Source: Lactobacillus agrestimuris
Lineage (GTDB): Bacteria > Bacillota > Bacilli > Lactobacillales > Lactobacillaceae
Assembly (NCBI RefSeq): GCF_943193025.1
Contig: NZ_CALPCQ010000001.1
Coordinates: 1-64,000, forward strand
Length of the DNA: 64,000 nucleotides
Direction of reading: 5' to 3'
Shown: positions 50,448-60,077 of the stretch, in pieces
Position numbering within the stretch: position 1 is the first letter of the stretch
Layout of the letters: each line of letters opens with the position of its first letter
Notes under the pieces: model-generated
Database searches by the model: none
What the model was told of the DNA's origin: nothing
What the model saw: only the letters and a program-made list of their open reading frames with translations
Made by a program: the position numbers and the translations under genes

Positions 50448-50810
50448 ATGGCTGTTAAGATCAAGACAAAAGATGGTTTGATTGATATTTCAAACGGAGT
50501 AATTGCAACTGTTGTTGGTAGTGCAGCTACGTCTAATTATGGCGTTGTAGGAATGGCATCTAAGAATGCTATTCGTGATGGCTTTGATGGAATTCTTAAT
50601 CGGGCCAATTATAAGCGCGGTGTTGTTGTCAAGTCAGAAAATAATGAAATTACGGTTGATGTTTACATTATTGTTGGTTACGGATTGAAGATTTCAGAAG
50701 TAAGTCGAAACGTTCAAGATAGTGTTAAATATAATTTAAAGAATCAACTTGGCATTGATACCAAAGCCGTTAATGTTATTATTCAAAGCGTTAAGGTACT
50801 TGACGAGTAA
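50448..50810 (+). CDS. Asp23/Gls24 family protein (YloU-like)
   Basis: A 120-residue Asp23-domain protein (VKIKTKDGLIDISNGVIATV, GVVVKSENNEITVDVYIIVG). In Firmicutes this copy always precedes the fatty-acid kinase gene fakA, and it does so here with a 20-base gap. Its exact role is unknown; the genetic linkage suggests a part in fatty-acid or envelope metabolism. GGAGGAG precedes the ATG. Confidence 0.92.
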   Translation: MAVKIKTKDGLIDISNGVIATVVGSAATSNYGVVGMASKNAIRDGFDGILNRANYKRGVVVKSENNEITVDVYIIVGYGLKISEVSRNVQDSVKYNLKNQLGIDTKAVNVIIQSVKVLDE

Positions 50811-50830
50811 CGCAAGCGGAGGTTTTAGGT

Positions 50831-52489
50831 TTGGTTTTAAAAGAAATAGATAGTAATCAATTTAGAGATATGGTTCGTGTAGCTACTCATAGAATGGGAA
50901 AGAATGCCGAATTTGTAGACTCATTAAATGTTTTCCCAGTTCCTGATGGTGATACTGGTACAAACATGAATTTGACAATCGAAAGCGGTGCTAAAGCCGT
51001 TTCAGAGAATCCAAGTTCAAGCGTTGCTGATTTAACTGAAAGCTTGGCTAAGGGTATGCTTATGGGAGCTCGTGGCAATAGTGGTGTTATTACATCACAG
51101 TTGTTTAGAGGCTTTTATAAAGCTACTCAAGGCATGAATACAATTAATGCTCAAGAATTAGCCAATGCTTTTACAAATGGAGTTGCTACAGCTTATAAGG
51201 CTGTTCTTAAGCCCGTTGAAGGTACAATCTTAACTGTTGCTCGTGTTGCAGCTCAAGAAGGTGCAGAAAAGGCTAATGATACTGATGATGTTGAAGAAGT
51301 AATGAAGGCCATTGTTGAAGGTGCTAAGAAGGCTTTGAAGACAACTCCAGATTTACTTCCAGTGTTGAAGCAAGTAGGTGTAGTTGACTCAGGTGGTCAG
51401 GGTCTTTTATTCATCTATGAAGGTTTCTTAGAAGGAATTCTTGGAGAAAACTTCGCAGATCAATATCAACCAGATAAAACTGAAATGGATGAGATGATCA
51501 ATGCAACTCACCATCAATCAGTTCAAGGTCAACTTGCTACTCAAGATATTGCTAATGGTTACTGTACTGAAATCATGGTTGATCTTGAAGCAGATGTTCC
51601 AAATAAGAAGCCATTTGATTTAGATGAATTTAGAAAACATTTATCAGAAATTGGCGATTCACTTCTTGCTGTATCAGATGGTGAAGTAGCTAAGGTTCAC
51701 GTTCATACTGAACATCCAGGTGAAGTGTTTAAGTATGGTAGTCAATTTGGTCAACTTGGTAAGATCAAGATTGATAACATGCGTATTCAACACGAAACTA
51801 TCGTTAATAATGAAGAAGACAGTCAAGAAGCCGTTGATTTTGCTGTTATTGCAGTTGCTTCAGGTAATGGTATTAGACAATTGTTTGAAAGCGAAGGCGT
51901 AAACAGAATTATTTCTGGTGGTCAAACTATGAATCCTTCAACTGCTGATATTGTTGATGCAATTAAGAAATCTGGTGCTAAGCAAGCTATTATTTTGCCA
52001 AACAACGGTAATATCATTATGGCTGCTAAGCAGGCTGCCGAAGTTAGCGATATTCCAGTGGGTATTGTTCCTACAAAAACAATTTCACAAGGTTTAACTG
52101 CAATGCTTTCATTTGATCCAGATGCAAGTGTTGAAGAAAACGTTGAAGCAATGACCGAAGATCTTGATACAGTAGTTTCAGGTGAAGTTACTCAAGCAAA
52201 CCGTGATACTAAGATTGATGATGTTGAAGTACATAAGGATGATTACTTGGGCATTATTGACGGTAGTATCAAGGTAGATAATCCAGATCTTGTTTCAGCT
52301 ACTGTTGAAATGATTGAAAAGATGCTTGATGACGATTCTGAAATTATCACAATCATGTATGGTAGTGATGCAAATGAATCACAAGCAAACGAAATTGTCG
52401 CTAAATTGGAAGATAAGCATGATGACTTAGAATTTGAAGTTCATGATGGTGGTCAACCAGTTTACCATTTCTTAGTGTCTGTTGAGTAA
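50831..52489 (+). CDS. fakA: fatty acid kinase FakA (DAK2-domain, YloV)
   Basis: A 552-residue kinase. The N-terminal DhaL-like ATP-binding domain has LNVFPVPDGDTGTNM, with the conserved Asp residues that hold Mg2+, and GARGNSGVITSQLFRG. The middle and C-terminal domains follow the FakA pattern (NGYCTEIMVDLEAD, VHVHTEHPGEV). It phosphorylates fatty acids bound to FakB for the PlsX/PlsY route; plsX lies two genes downstream. The start is TTG 50831, with GGAGG (50818-50822) 8 bases before it. Confidence 0.94.
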   Translation: MVLKEIDSNQFRDMVRVATHRMGKNAEFVDSLNVFPVPDGDTGTNMNLTIESGAKAVSENPSSSVADLTESLAKGMLMGARGNSGVITSQLFRGFYKATQGMNTINAQELANAFTNGVATAYKAVLKPVEGTILTVARVAAQEGAEKANDTDDVEEVMKAIVEGAKKALKTTPDLLPVLKQVGVVDSGGQGLLFIYEGFLEGILGENFADQYQPDKTEMDEMINATHHQSVQGQLATQDIANGYCTEIMVDLEADVPNKKPFDLDEFRKHLSEIGDSLLAVSDGEVAKVHVHTEHPGEVFKYGSQFGQLGKIKIDNMRIQHETIVNNEEDSQEAVDFAVIAVASGNGIRQLFESEGVNRIISGGQTMNPSTADIVDAIKKSGAKQAIILPNNGNIIMAAKQAAEVSDIPVGIVPTKTISQGLTAMLSFDPDASVEENVEAMTEDLDTVVSGEVTQANRDTKIDDVEVHKDDYLGIIDGSIKVDNPDLVSATVEMIEKMLDDDSEIITIMYGSDANESQANEIVAKLEDKHDDLEFEVHDGGQPVYHFLVSVE

Positions 52490-52491
52490 TT

Positions 52492-54531
52492 ATGAAAAAT
52501 AATGCATTGTTTGCGCCAGTCACTGATTTAAAAGGTGTTGGAACAAAAACTGCAGCAGATCTCGGAAGCTTGGGTATCTATAGTATCTATGACCTACTAT
52601 TTTACTTTCCGTTTAGATATGATGACTTACAAACATTGCCACTTGATCAAATCATGGACGGTCAAAAAGTAATGTTAAAGGGTATTGTTGCTACGGAAGC
52701 TTTTGTTAGCCGTTTTGGCTATAAAAAGAGCCGTTTAAGCTTTAAATTAAGAATTGACCATGATGTAATCATGGTCAATTTTTTTAACCAACCATGGCTT
52801 CGAAGTCAAATTGAGGTTGGTAAAGAAGTTGCAGTTTATGGAAAGTATAATGTGGTTAAGCAAAGTTTATCTGCATTTAAATTTGTTGCGGCAAAAGAAA
52901 ATGATAGTGGAATGGCGCCAATTTATCCAGTTAATAAGCATGTACGTCAAAAAAAGCTAGTTAGTCTAATTAATTTGGCAATCGAAACAGCTTTAGATCA
53001 GGTAGAAGATATTGTTCCTAAAGCTATTAGGAATAAGTATCGTTTAATGTCAGATCAAGAGATAATTCAAAAGATGCACCATCCTAAAAATGGTAATGAG
53101 GCAAAACTTGCAAAAAGAAGTGCAATTTTTAGGGAATTTTTTATATTTGAAACTCAATTGGCACTTTTATCTAGTAGACAGGCTGAAAATAGCCAGGGGA
53201 AAAGTAAAGAATATGACTTGAATGAAATAGCTACTTTAACCCAGTCTCTGCCATTTGAATTGTCGGACGACCAAAAGCATGTAGTTAATGAAATTTTCGC
53301 TGATATGCATTCTGATAGGCAAATGCGGAGACTTTTGCAGGGGGATGTTGGTTCTGGTAAGACAATTGTTGCAGTTTATGCAATTTTTGCTGCAGTCACT
53401 GCTGGTTTTCAAGCAACACTAATGGTACCAACTGAAATTTTAGCCACTCAGCACTTTAAGAAAATTGATGAAATTCTCCGTCCATTGGGCGTACGTGTCG
53501 CTCTTTTAACTGGAAATACCAAGACTTTAGAACGAAGAGAGATTTATCGTGAAATAACAGATGGTACTATCAATGTAGTGATTGGTACGCATGCTTTAAT
53601 TCAGGATAATGTGATTTTCAAAAATCTCGGCTTAGTAATAATTGATGAACAGCACCGCTTCGGGGTTGGTCAAAGACAGGCTTTAATTAATAAAGGTGAA
53701 AATCCTGACATCTTAGCAATGACTGCTACACCGATCCCGAGAACTTTGGCTTTAACGGTGTATGGAGATATGTCAATTTCTGAAATTCATACATTGCCAT
53801 CGGGTAGAAAGCCAATTATTTCAGGTTGGAAGACTAGCAGTCAGATGGATGAAGTCTATCAAAGAATGCATCAGCAGCTTGACCAAGGTTTCCAAATTTA
53901 TGCTGTTACACCACTTATTACTGAATCAGAATCACTTGATTTAAAGAATGCAGAGGAGCTTCATCAGAAGCTTTCTCATGATTTTCCAGATAAAAATGTT
54001 GTTCTATTACATGGTCAAATGCCAGGTCAACAAAAAGATGAAATAATGGAAGAATTTGCGGCCGGTAAAATCAATATTTTAGTTACAACCAGTGTTATAG
54101 AAGTTGGGGTTGATGTGCCTAATGCCAATATGATGATTATTTATAATGCAGATCGATTTGGCTTGAGTCAACTTCATCAGCTTAGGGGTAGAATTGGACG
54201 TGGTCAAACTCAAAGTTACTGTATGTTCATTGCTGATCCTAAAACAGATTCTGGTAAGGCTAGAATGAAGATTATTTCCGAAACAACCGATGGTTTCAAA
54301 CTCGCTCAAGAAGATTTGAAAATGCGAGGAGAAGGAGACTTATTCGGTAAGGCACAATCTGGTCTTCCCGAATTTAGAGTTGGAAATGTTGTAAATAATT
54401 ACAATATCTTAGTAGAAGCCCAAAAAGTCGCTAAGGAATTAGTAGCTGAAGACCCACATTTAAGTAATGTTGACAATTTAGCTTTAAATCAGATAATAGA
54501 ATATAAAAAATTAGAACAAAATAGAGTATAG
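52492..54531 (+). CDS. recG: ATP-dependent DNA helicase RecG
   Basis: A 679-residue branched-DNA helicase for fork regression and recombination. It has an N-terminal wedge/OB domain (PFRYDDLQTLP), Walker A LLQGDVGSGKTIVAV, DEQHRFG (DEAD-like box), MTATPIPRTLAL and the C-terminal helicase motif QLRGRIGRG. The family's TRG-like element FKLAQEDLKMRGEGDLFG is intact. It lies 2 bases after fakA and 15 bases before plsX. Confidence 0.96.
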   Translation: MKNNALFAPVTDLKGVGTKTAADLGSLGIYSIYDLLFYFPFRYDDLQTLPLDQIMDGQKVMLKGIVATEAFVSRFGYKKSRLSFKLRIDHDVIMVNFFNQPWLRSQIEVGKEVAVYGKYNVVKQSLSAFKFVAAKENDSGMAPIYPVNKHVRQKKLVSLINLAIETALDQVEDIVPKAIRNKYRLMSDQEIIQKMHHPKNGNEAKLAKRSAIFREFFIFETQLALLSSRQAENSQGKSKEYDLNEIATLTQSLPFELSDDQKHVVNEIFADMHSDRQMRRLLQGDVGSGKTIVAVYAIFAAVTAGFQATLMVPTEILATQHFKKIDEILRPLGVRVALLTGNTKTLERREIYREITDGTINVVIGTHALIQDNVIFKNLGLVIIDEQHRFGVGQRQALINKGENPDILAMTATPIPRTLALTVYGDMSISEIHTLPSGRKPIISGWKTSSQMDEVYQRMHQQLDQGFQIYAVTPLITESESLDLKNAEELHQKLSHDFPDKNVVLLHGQMPGQQKDEIMEEFAAGKINILVTTSVIEVGVDVPNANMMIIYNADRFGLSQLHQLRGRIGRGQTQSYCMFIADPKTDSGKARMKIISETTDGFKLAQEDLKMRGEGDLFGKAQSGLPEFRVGNVVNNYNILVEAQKVAKELVAEDPHLSNVDNLALNQIIEYKKLEQNRV

Positions 54532-54546
54532 AAAGGGTCCATGATA

Positions 54547-55548
54547 ATGAAGAGAATTGCAATTGATGCAATGGGCGGTGAAAATGCCCCTAAAGCAATC
54601 ATTGACGGTATTTTAAGAGCAAAAAATGAACTTCCAAATACTAAATTTATTTTGTTTGGTGATAAAGAAAAAATTCGTGAATTTTTACCAGCTGATCAAA
54701 TTACTGATCAATTTGAAGTAGTCCCAACAACAGAGGTTATTAATGATGAAGATGAACCCGTAAAGGCGATCAGAAGTAAAAAAGATTCATCAATGGTTGT
54801 TGCTGCTAACTATGTTAAAGAAGGAAAGGCAGATGCCCTATTCTCACTTGGTAATACTGGTGCACTTCTCGCATGTGGTATTTTTATCATTGGCAGAATT
54901 AAAGGAATCAACCGTCCTGGTTTAATGCCAACTTTGCCAGCACAAAATAATGATAGTGGATTTAACATTATTGACGTTGGTGCCAATGTCAAATCAAAGC
55001 CTGAATATATTTTAAAATGGGCTCAAATGGCTAGCTTTTATGCCGAAAAAATTCGTGATGTCAAGAATCCCCGCGTTGCATTATTAAACAATGGTGCAGA
55101 AGATGATAAGGGGGATGAGATTCATCAAGCAGCTTATAAACTTTTAGAAGAAAGTGACTTAAACTTCATTGGTAACATTGAAGGAAATGAAATTATGACC
55201 GGCAAGGCCGATGTAGTTGCAACTGATGGATTTTCTGGTAATATTGCTTTAAAGAGTGTTGAAGGAATGTCTAGCGTCTTGCTTCATTCCCTTAAGGATA
55301 GTCTGCTTAATAACGGATTAATGACAAAGCTTGGAGCATTAATGATCAAGAATGCGATTAGTGATTTGCGAGCTAAGTACGATACTGCTAAGCACGGTGG
55401 AGCAGTATTACTTGGTGTTAATTCGCCTGTTGTTAAAACTCACGGCCGTTCAAATGAAAGACCAATCTACTATACTCTTAAGCAAATTGATAAAATGTTA
55501 GATGAGGATTTGGTTGCTGAGTTTAAAAAAGAATTCTCAAAAGATTAA
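54547..55548 (+). CDS. plsX: phosphate acyltransferase PlsX
   Basis: A 333-residue enzyme that makes acyl-phosphate from acyl-ACP for phospholipid synthesis. Motifs: IAIDAMGGENAPK, SLGNTGALLA, VDVGANVKSKPE-like NIIDVGANVK and DGFSGNIALKSVEG. The ATG at 54547 fits AAAGGG (54531-54536) better than the one at 54541. acpP follows after 15 bases. The series fakA-recG-plsX-acpP groups fatty-acid activation genes. Confidence 0.95.
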   Translation: MKRIAIDAMGGENAPKAIIDGILRAKNELPNTKFILFGDKEKIREFLPADQITDQFEVVPTTEVINDEDEPVKAIRSKKDSSMVVAANYVKEGKADALFSLGNTGALLACGIFIIGRIKGINRPGLMPTLPAQNNDSGFNIIDVGANVKSKPEYILKWAQMASFYAEKIRDVKNPRVALLNNGAEDDKGDEIHQAAYKLLEESDLNFIGNIEGNEIMTGKADVVATDGFSGNIALKSVEGMSSVLLHSLKDSLLNNGLMTKLGALMIKNAISDLRAKYDTAKHGGAVLLGVNSPVVKTHGRSNERPIYYTLKQIDKMLDEDLVAEFKKEFSKD

Positions 55549-55563
55549 ATAGAGGGTGATATT

Positions 55564-55803
55564 ATGTCCGAAGAAGAAATTTTTAATAAAATTAGAAGCC
55601 TAATTGCTGATAACTTTGAAATTGATGAAAATAAGATTACCAAGGATACAAGTTTTACCGATGATCTAGATGCAGATTCAATTGATTTGGTTGAATTTAT
55701 TTTACAATTAGAAGATGAATTCAGTGCTGAAATTCCAGACGAAGAAGCTGAAAAGATCAAGACCGTTGGTGATGCCGTAGAATATATCAAAAATCATCAA
55801 TAG
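55564..55803 (+). CDS. acpP: acyl carrier protein
   Basis: A 79-residue acidic four-helix protein. The phosphopantetheine attachment site is Ser39 in [21 protein letters not shown] precedes the ATG. It is placed after plsX, its partner in acyl transfer, and a terminator follows. Confidence 0.95.
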   Translation: MSEEEIFNKIRSLIADNFEIDENKITKDTSFTDDLDADSIDLVEFILQLEDEFSAEIPDEEAEKIKTVGDAVEYIKNHQ

Positions 55804-55819
55804 TTATTTTATAAAAAAG

Positions 55820-55852
55820 AGCCGTTCTCGATTTGCAAGAGAGCGGCTTTGT
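55820..55852 (+). terminator. terminator after acpP
   Basis: AGCCGTTCTC and GAGAGCGGCT form a 10-bp stem with one mismatch around a 9-base loop. The T-run is short (TTTG), so the call is moderate. Confidence 0.7.
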
Positions 55853-55927
55853 GTTTATAATTAGAAAATAAATTAAGAAATTTAAATACCTTTTAATAAA
55901 AGGGTATACGAGATGGAGGAATGACCT

Positions 55928-56968
55928 TTGGAAAAGCAAAGCGATCTGTTATTAGATATACAGCATTTGCACACTGCATACCGCTTACAAGGTAAGTTTT
56001 ATGATGCGGCAGATGATGTAAATCTAACTTTAAAACGCGATGAAATTTTGGCCATTGTTGGTGAATCGGGCTGTGGTAAGAGTACTATTGCTTCCAGTGT
56101 AATTGGCTTATATGACCATAAAAATACTAAGGTAACCGGTGATATCCTATACAATGAATTGAACTTGGTCGGCCTTAATGAATCTTTATTTAATAAGATT
56201 CGTGGTGAAAAGATCGGAATGATTTTCCAAGATCCTTTGGCAAGTTTGAATCCATTAATGCGTGTAGGTGATCAAGTTGCTGAAACTTTGTACTACCATA
56301 CCAACATGGATGAAAAGGCAAGACATGCAAAGGTCATCGAATTATTTAATCAAGTTGGAATGCCAAAACCAAATGAAATGTATGAGATGTATCCACACGA
56401 ATTGTCAGGTGGTTTACGTCAGCGTGTGGTTATTGCTATGGCTATTGCTTGTGATCCCGAAGTTATTATTGCAGATGAGCCAACTACTGCACTTGATGTA
56501 ACTATTCAAGCTCAGATTTTGGACTTGCTTGAAGATATTCAAAAAAAATCACATTCTGGAATTATTTTGATCACACACGACTTAGGTGTTGTTGCAGAAA
56601 CAGCAGATGAAGTTGCTGTTATGTATGCAGGTCAAATTGTTGAAAAGGCAGATGTAAAGACTATCTTTAAGCATCCCCTTCATCCATACACTCGTTCATT
56701 ATTGAACTCAATGCCTCAAAGTGATGATGAAGATGAAGATCTTCACGTTATCCATGGTACTGTTCCATCACTTAAGAATATGCCACGTCAAGGTGATCGT
56801 TTTGCAGCAAGAATTCCATGGATTCCTGCAAGTGCTCACGAAGAAAATCCACAAATTCACGAAGTTGAGCCTGGACATTTCGTAAGATGTACTTGTTGGA
56901 AGACCTTCCACTTTGAAAATGACGAGAATGTGAAGAAGCAAGAAGTCGAAGCAGTAAGTGGGGAATAG
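55928..56968 (+). CDS. oppD: oligopeptide ABC transporter ATPase OppD
   Basis: A 346-residue ATPase of the peptide/nickel type. Walker A VGESGCGKSTIAS, signature ELSGGLRQRVVIAM, Walker B VIIADEPTTALD and the C-terminal oligopeptide extension with RCTCWK (iron-sulphur-type cysteines seen in OppD/DppD). The start is TTG 55928, set by GGAGGA (55915-55920) 7 bases upstream. An ATG at 55921 is in a different frame. It is first in oppDFBC; oppF starts 3 bases after its stop. Confidence 0.95.
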   Translation: MEKQSDLLLDIQHLHTAYRLQGKFYDAADDVNLTLKRDEILAIVGESGCGKSTIASSVIGLYDHKNTKVTGDILYNELNLVGLNESLFNKIRGEKIGMIFQDPLASLNPLMRVGDQVAETLYYHTNMDEKARHAKVIELFNQVGMPKPNEMYEMYPHELSGGLRQRVVIAMAIACDPEVIIADEPTTALDVTIQAQILDLLEDIQKKSHSGIILITHDLGVVAETADEVAVMYAGQIVEKADVKTIFKHPLHPYTRSLLNSMPQSDDEDEDLHVIHGTVPSLKNMPRQGDRFAARIPWIPASAHEENPQIHEVEPGHFVRCTCWKTFHFENDENVKKQEVEAVSGE

Positions 56969-56971
56969 TTT

Positions 56972-57949
56972 ATGTCAAAAGAAATCATTCAAATAAAGGA
57001 CCTAAAAGTTCACTACCCAATTCGTTCAGGATTCTGGAATAGGGTTACAGATTACGTACGTGCCGTAGATGGTGTTAGCTTCTCAATTGGTGAAGGTGAA
57101 ACTTACGGTTTAATCGGTGAATCTGGTTCAGGTAAATCAACTACTGGTAAAGCAATCGTTGGAGTTGAAAAAGTTACGGGCGGTCAAATTTTATACAAGG
57201 GCGTTGATGTAACTAAGGCTTCTAATCGTAAAAGATTAAATTATAACAAAGATGTTCAAATGATCTTCCAAGATTCAATGTCAAGTTTGAATCCAAGAAA
57301 GAGAATTGAAGATATCATTGCTGAACCAATTAGAAACTTTGAAAATTTAACTACTGATCAAGAACGTGATCGTGTACAAGAATTGCTTGATATTGTAGGG
57401 ATGCCTAGTGATGCTATTTACAAATATCCTCACGAATTCTCAGGTGGTCAACGTCAAAGAATTGGTGTTGCCCGTGCGGTTGCTACCAATCCTAAGCTTA
57501 TCGTAGCTGATGAACCAACTTCAGCTTTGGACTTGTCAGTTCAAGCTCAGGTTTTGAACTTTATGAAGCATATCCAACAACAATACAACATTGCTTACCT
57601 CTTTATTTCTCACGACCTTGGTGTGGTTAAGCACATGTCAGAAAACTTGGCAATTATGCACCGTGGCCGTTTGGTTGAATTAGGAAGCCGTGAAGAAATT
57701 TACAAGCACCCAATTCACATTTATACTAAGAGACTTCTTTCCGCTATTCCAGAAGTAGACGTAGATAAGCGTGAAGAACATAAGCTTGAACGTGAAAAGG
57801 TTGAACGTGAATTCCAAGAAAACCAAAGTAAGTGGTACGACAAAGACGGTAGAGTTTTCCCATTACAAAAGATTGCACCAAATCACTGGGTAGCTGTACC
57901 AAAGGATGAAGTACAAGAAGCAAAGCTTGAAGAAAAGGAGGGTAATTAA
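56972..57949 (+). CDS. oppF: oligopeptide ABC transporter ATPase OppF
   Basis: A 325-residue ATPase. Walker A IGESGSGKSTTGKA, signature EFSGGQRQRIGVAR and Walker B LIVADEPTSALD are intact, followed by the C-terminal oligopeptide domain region (PIHIYTKRLLSAIPEVD). It pairs with OppD on the cytosolic face of OppBC. The tail of about 60 residues is rich in E, K and R. oppB follows 2 bases later. Confidence 0.95.
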   Translation: MSKEIIQIKDLKVHYPIRSGFWNRVTDYVRAVDGVSFSIGEGETYGLIGESGSGKSTTGKAIVGVEKVTGGQILYKGVDVTKASNRKRLNYNKDVQMIFQDSMSSLNPRKRIEDIIAEPIRNFENLTTDQERDRVQELLDIVGMPSDAIYKYPHEFSGGQRQRIGVARAVATNPKLIVADEPTSALDLSVQAQVLNFMKHIQQQYNIAYLFISHDLGVVKHMSENLAIMHRGRLVELGSREEIYKHPIHIYTKRLLSAIPEVDVDKREEHKLEREKVEREFQENQSKWYDKDGRVFPLQKIAPNHWVAVPKDEVQEAKLEEKEGN

Positions 57950-57951
57950 GC

Positions 57952-58911
57952 ATGTGGAAAACTGTTTTACGTCGTTTACTGATTATGATCCCACAATTGA
58001 TCATTTTGAGTTTGCTAGTCTTCCTCTTAGCTAAGATGATGCCTGGTGACCCATTTAGTGGATCCATTAACCCTAATACCGACCCTAAACAAATCGATGC
58101 GTTAAGACGTGCTGCAGGTCTTTATGACCCTTGGTACGTGCAATATGGACGTTGGGTAGGTAATTTATTACATGGTGATCTTGGAACTAGTTACATTCAA
58201 CACGTTCCAGTATCCTCATTAATTGCCGATCGTGCAGTTAACACTTTCTGGCTTTCACTTTTGACTACTATTTTAACTTACTCAATTGCGATTCCTTTAG
58301 GTATTACAGCCGGTCGTCACCAAGATCAATGGCAAGATACTTCAGTTAGAATCTTCAACTACATTACTTTAGCCATCCCTGGATTCGTATTCTATATCTT
58401 AGGTTTATGGTTATTCGGATTCACATTAGGTTGGTTCCCAATTTCAGGTTCTGTTTCAGCTAATGCATCAGGATTCTGGGGAATTCTTGGAAGTCGTCTT
58501 TACCACATGATTTTGCCGGCTATCCTTTATGCTTTGATTACTACAACATTTACTGTTCAATACCTTAGAACTGGTATCATTGATAACAAAGTAGAAGACT
58601 ATGTGAGAACGGCTCGTAGTAAGGGTGTTCCAGAAAATGTTGTTTTCCATAAGCATATTTTAAGAAACTCACTTCTTCCTATTGCTGCCTTCTTGGGTAA
58701 CACTATTACTGGACTCCTTAGTGGTTCAATGATTATTGAAACTGTATTTAGTTACCCTGGAATGGGTAAGTTGTTTATTGACTCAATCGGACAACGTGAT
58801 TACACTACTTTGACTGCTTTGATTCTTATTTTTGGTATCTTGACTTTAATTGGTAACTTGTTATCAGATATCATCATGAGTATCATCGACCCACGTATTA
58901 GAATTCAATAG
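57952..58911 (+). CDS. oppB: oligopeptide ABC transporter permease OppB
   Basis: A 319-residue permease with six membrane helices. The first is in ILSLLVFLLAKMMPGDPF. The ATPase-coupling loop reads RTARSKGVPENVVFHKHILR (EAA motif), followed by GSMIIETVFSYPGMGKL. It is the usual length for OppB/DppB and is translationally linked to oppF and oppC. Confidence 0.95.
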   Translation: MWKTVLRRLLIMIPQLIILSLLVFLLAKMMPGDPFSGSINPNTDPKQIDALRRAAGLYDPWYVQYGRWVGNLLHGDLGTSYIQHVPVSSLIADRAVNTFWLSLLTTILTYSIAIPLGITAGRHQDQWQDTSVRIFNYITLAIPGFVFYILGLWLFGFTLGWFPISGSVSANASGFWGILGSRLYHMILPAILYALITTTFTVQYLRTGIIDNKVEDYVRTARSKGVPENVVFHKHILRNSLLPIAAFLGNTITGLLSGSMIIETVFSYPGMGKLFIDSIGQRDYTTLTALILIFGILTLIGNLLSDIIMSIIDPRIRIQ

Positions 58912-58924
58912 GGAGGAGAGAAAA

Positions 58925-59851
58925 ATGGCTAATAAAAAAGAAGATACAAAAAAGACTAATGTAAAAACTGATGCGCCTAAGGCTTCTCTTCCTCCTTCAG
59001 GTTTCAAGATTGTTTTACGAGAAATCCTTAGAAGTAAGTCCGCTTTGACGGCTTTAATTATTGTAATTTTAATTTTGCTGTTTACCTTCGGAGGCTCATT
59101 ATTCCTTAATAAAGCTCAAGTAACAGAAATTAACATTGCAGACGCATATTATGGCTGGGGTGAAGCTGGTCACTTACTTGGAACCGATGATGGTGGTCGT
59201 GATATTCTTAAGTTACTTATCATGGGTGGTAGAAACTCAATCATGATTGGTATTTCAGTAACTATCATTACTGAAGTTGTTGGTTTAATAGTTGGACTTG
59301 TTGCAGGATACTATGGTGGCGCTATTGACTCTGTAATTATGAGAATAGTTGACTTCGTGCAAATCTTGCCACAGATGCCAATTATCATCGTTTTGACTAC
59401 AGTTATTCCAAACTATAACGCTGTAACTTTGGTATGGCTTATTGCGATGTTTGGTTGGACAACAACGTCGCGTTACTATAGATCATTTGTTTTGTCACAA
59501 CGTGGTCGTGACTACATTTTGGCATCAAAGACCTCTGGTTCTAATAATTTCCAAATTATGTTCCGTGAACTTTTGCCAAACATTACATCAATGATTATCA
59601 TCGACGTTGTTTTAACTATTGCTGGTAACATTGGTATCGAAACATCACTTTCATTCTTGGGCTATGGTTTACCATCAACTACACCATCACTTGGTACTTT
59701 GATTGGATTTGCTAACGATCCAGTTAACGTTATTAATCGACCATGGTTATGGCTTCCAGCAACCTTATTACTTTTGATCATTTCATTAAGTATTAACTAT
59801 GTTGGTCAAGCATTACAACGTGCAGGTGATGCAAGACAACGTGAAAATTAA
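58925..59851 (+). CDS. oppC: oligopeptide ABC transporter permease OppC
   Basis: A 308-residue permease with an N-terminal cytosolic tail of about 40 residues rich in K and T, followed by six helices. The coupling loop is LASKTSGSNNFQIMFRELLP, preceding the IGIETSLSFLGYGLP segment typical of OppC/DppC. GGGAGGAG precedes the ATG. A terminator ends oppDFBC before the separate oppA genes. Confidence 0.95.
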   Translation: MANKKEDTKKTNVKTDAPKASLPPSGFKIVLREILRSKSALTALIIVILILLFTFGGSLFLNKAQVTEINIADAYYGWGEAGHLLGTDDGGRDILKLLIMGGRNSIMIGISVTIITEVVGLIVGLVAGYYGGAIDSVIMRIVDFVQILPQMPIIIVLTTVIPNYNAVTLVWLIAMFGWTTTSRYYRSFVLSQRGRDYILASKTSGSNNFQIMFRELLPNITSMIIIDVVLTIAGNIGIETSLSFLGYGLPSTTPSLGTLIGFANDPVNVINRPWLWLPATLLLLIISLSINYVGQALQRAGDARQREN

Positions 59852-59871
59852 TAATTTAATATTCTAAAAAT

Positions 59872-59900
59872 ACTCCTATCTTCATGATAGGAGTATTTTT
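59872..59900 (+). terminator. terminator of oppDFBC
   Basis: ACTCCTATC and GATAGGAGT form a 9-bp stem around TTCAT, followed by ATTTTT. Confidence 0.88.
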
Positions 59901-59978
59901 GTGCCTAAGATAATGGTTTGTATTAAACTTAACGTTAAAAATGATTATTTAATTATTAAAATAAATCTCATAAAACTA

Positions 59979-60025
59979 TTGCATTTTTAATTTAAGATGG
60001 TATTATTTAATCATCAACTTGTTTC
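59979..60025 (+). promoter_or_regulatory. promoter of the first oppA
   Basis: TTGCAT (59979-59984), a 16-base spacer and TATTAT (60001-60006) form a likely promoter. The words AAGATGG and TCAACTTG..TC here are also found at the second oppA promoter (61981-62002), so the two upstream regions are related by duplication. Confidence 0.6.
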
Positions 60026-60077
60026 AGAGAAAAATAAAGAAGATTAAGAGACCATCTAGTTATGGGGGAATACTATA

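Noticed and set aside
57744-58067. 107-codon open frame antisense to the oppF/oppB junction
   Set aside because: It crosses two tightly linked real genes and has no support as a protein.
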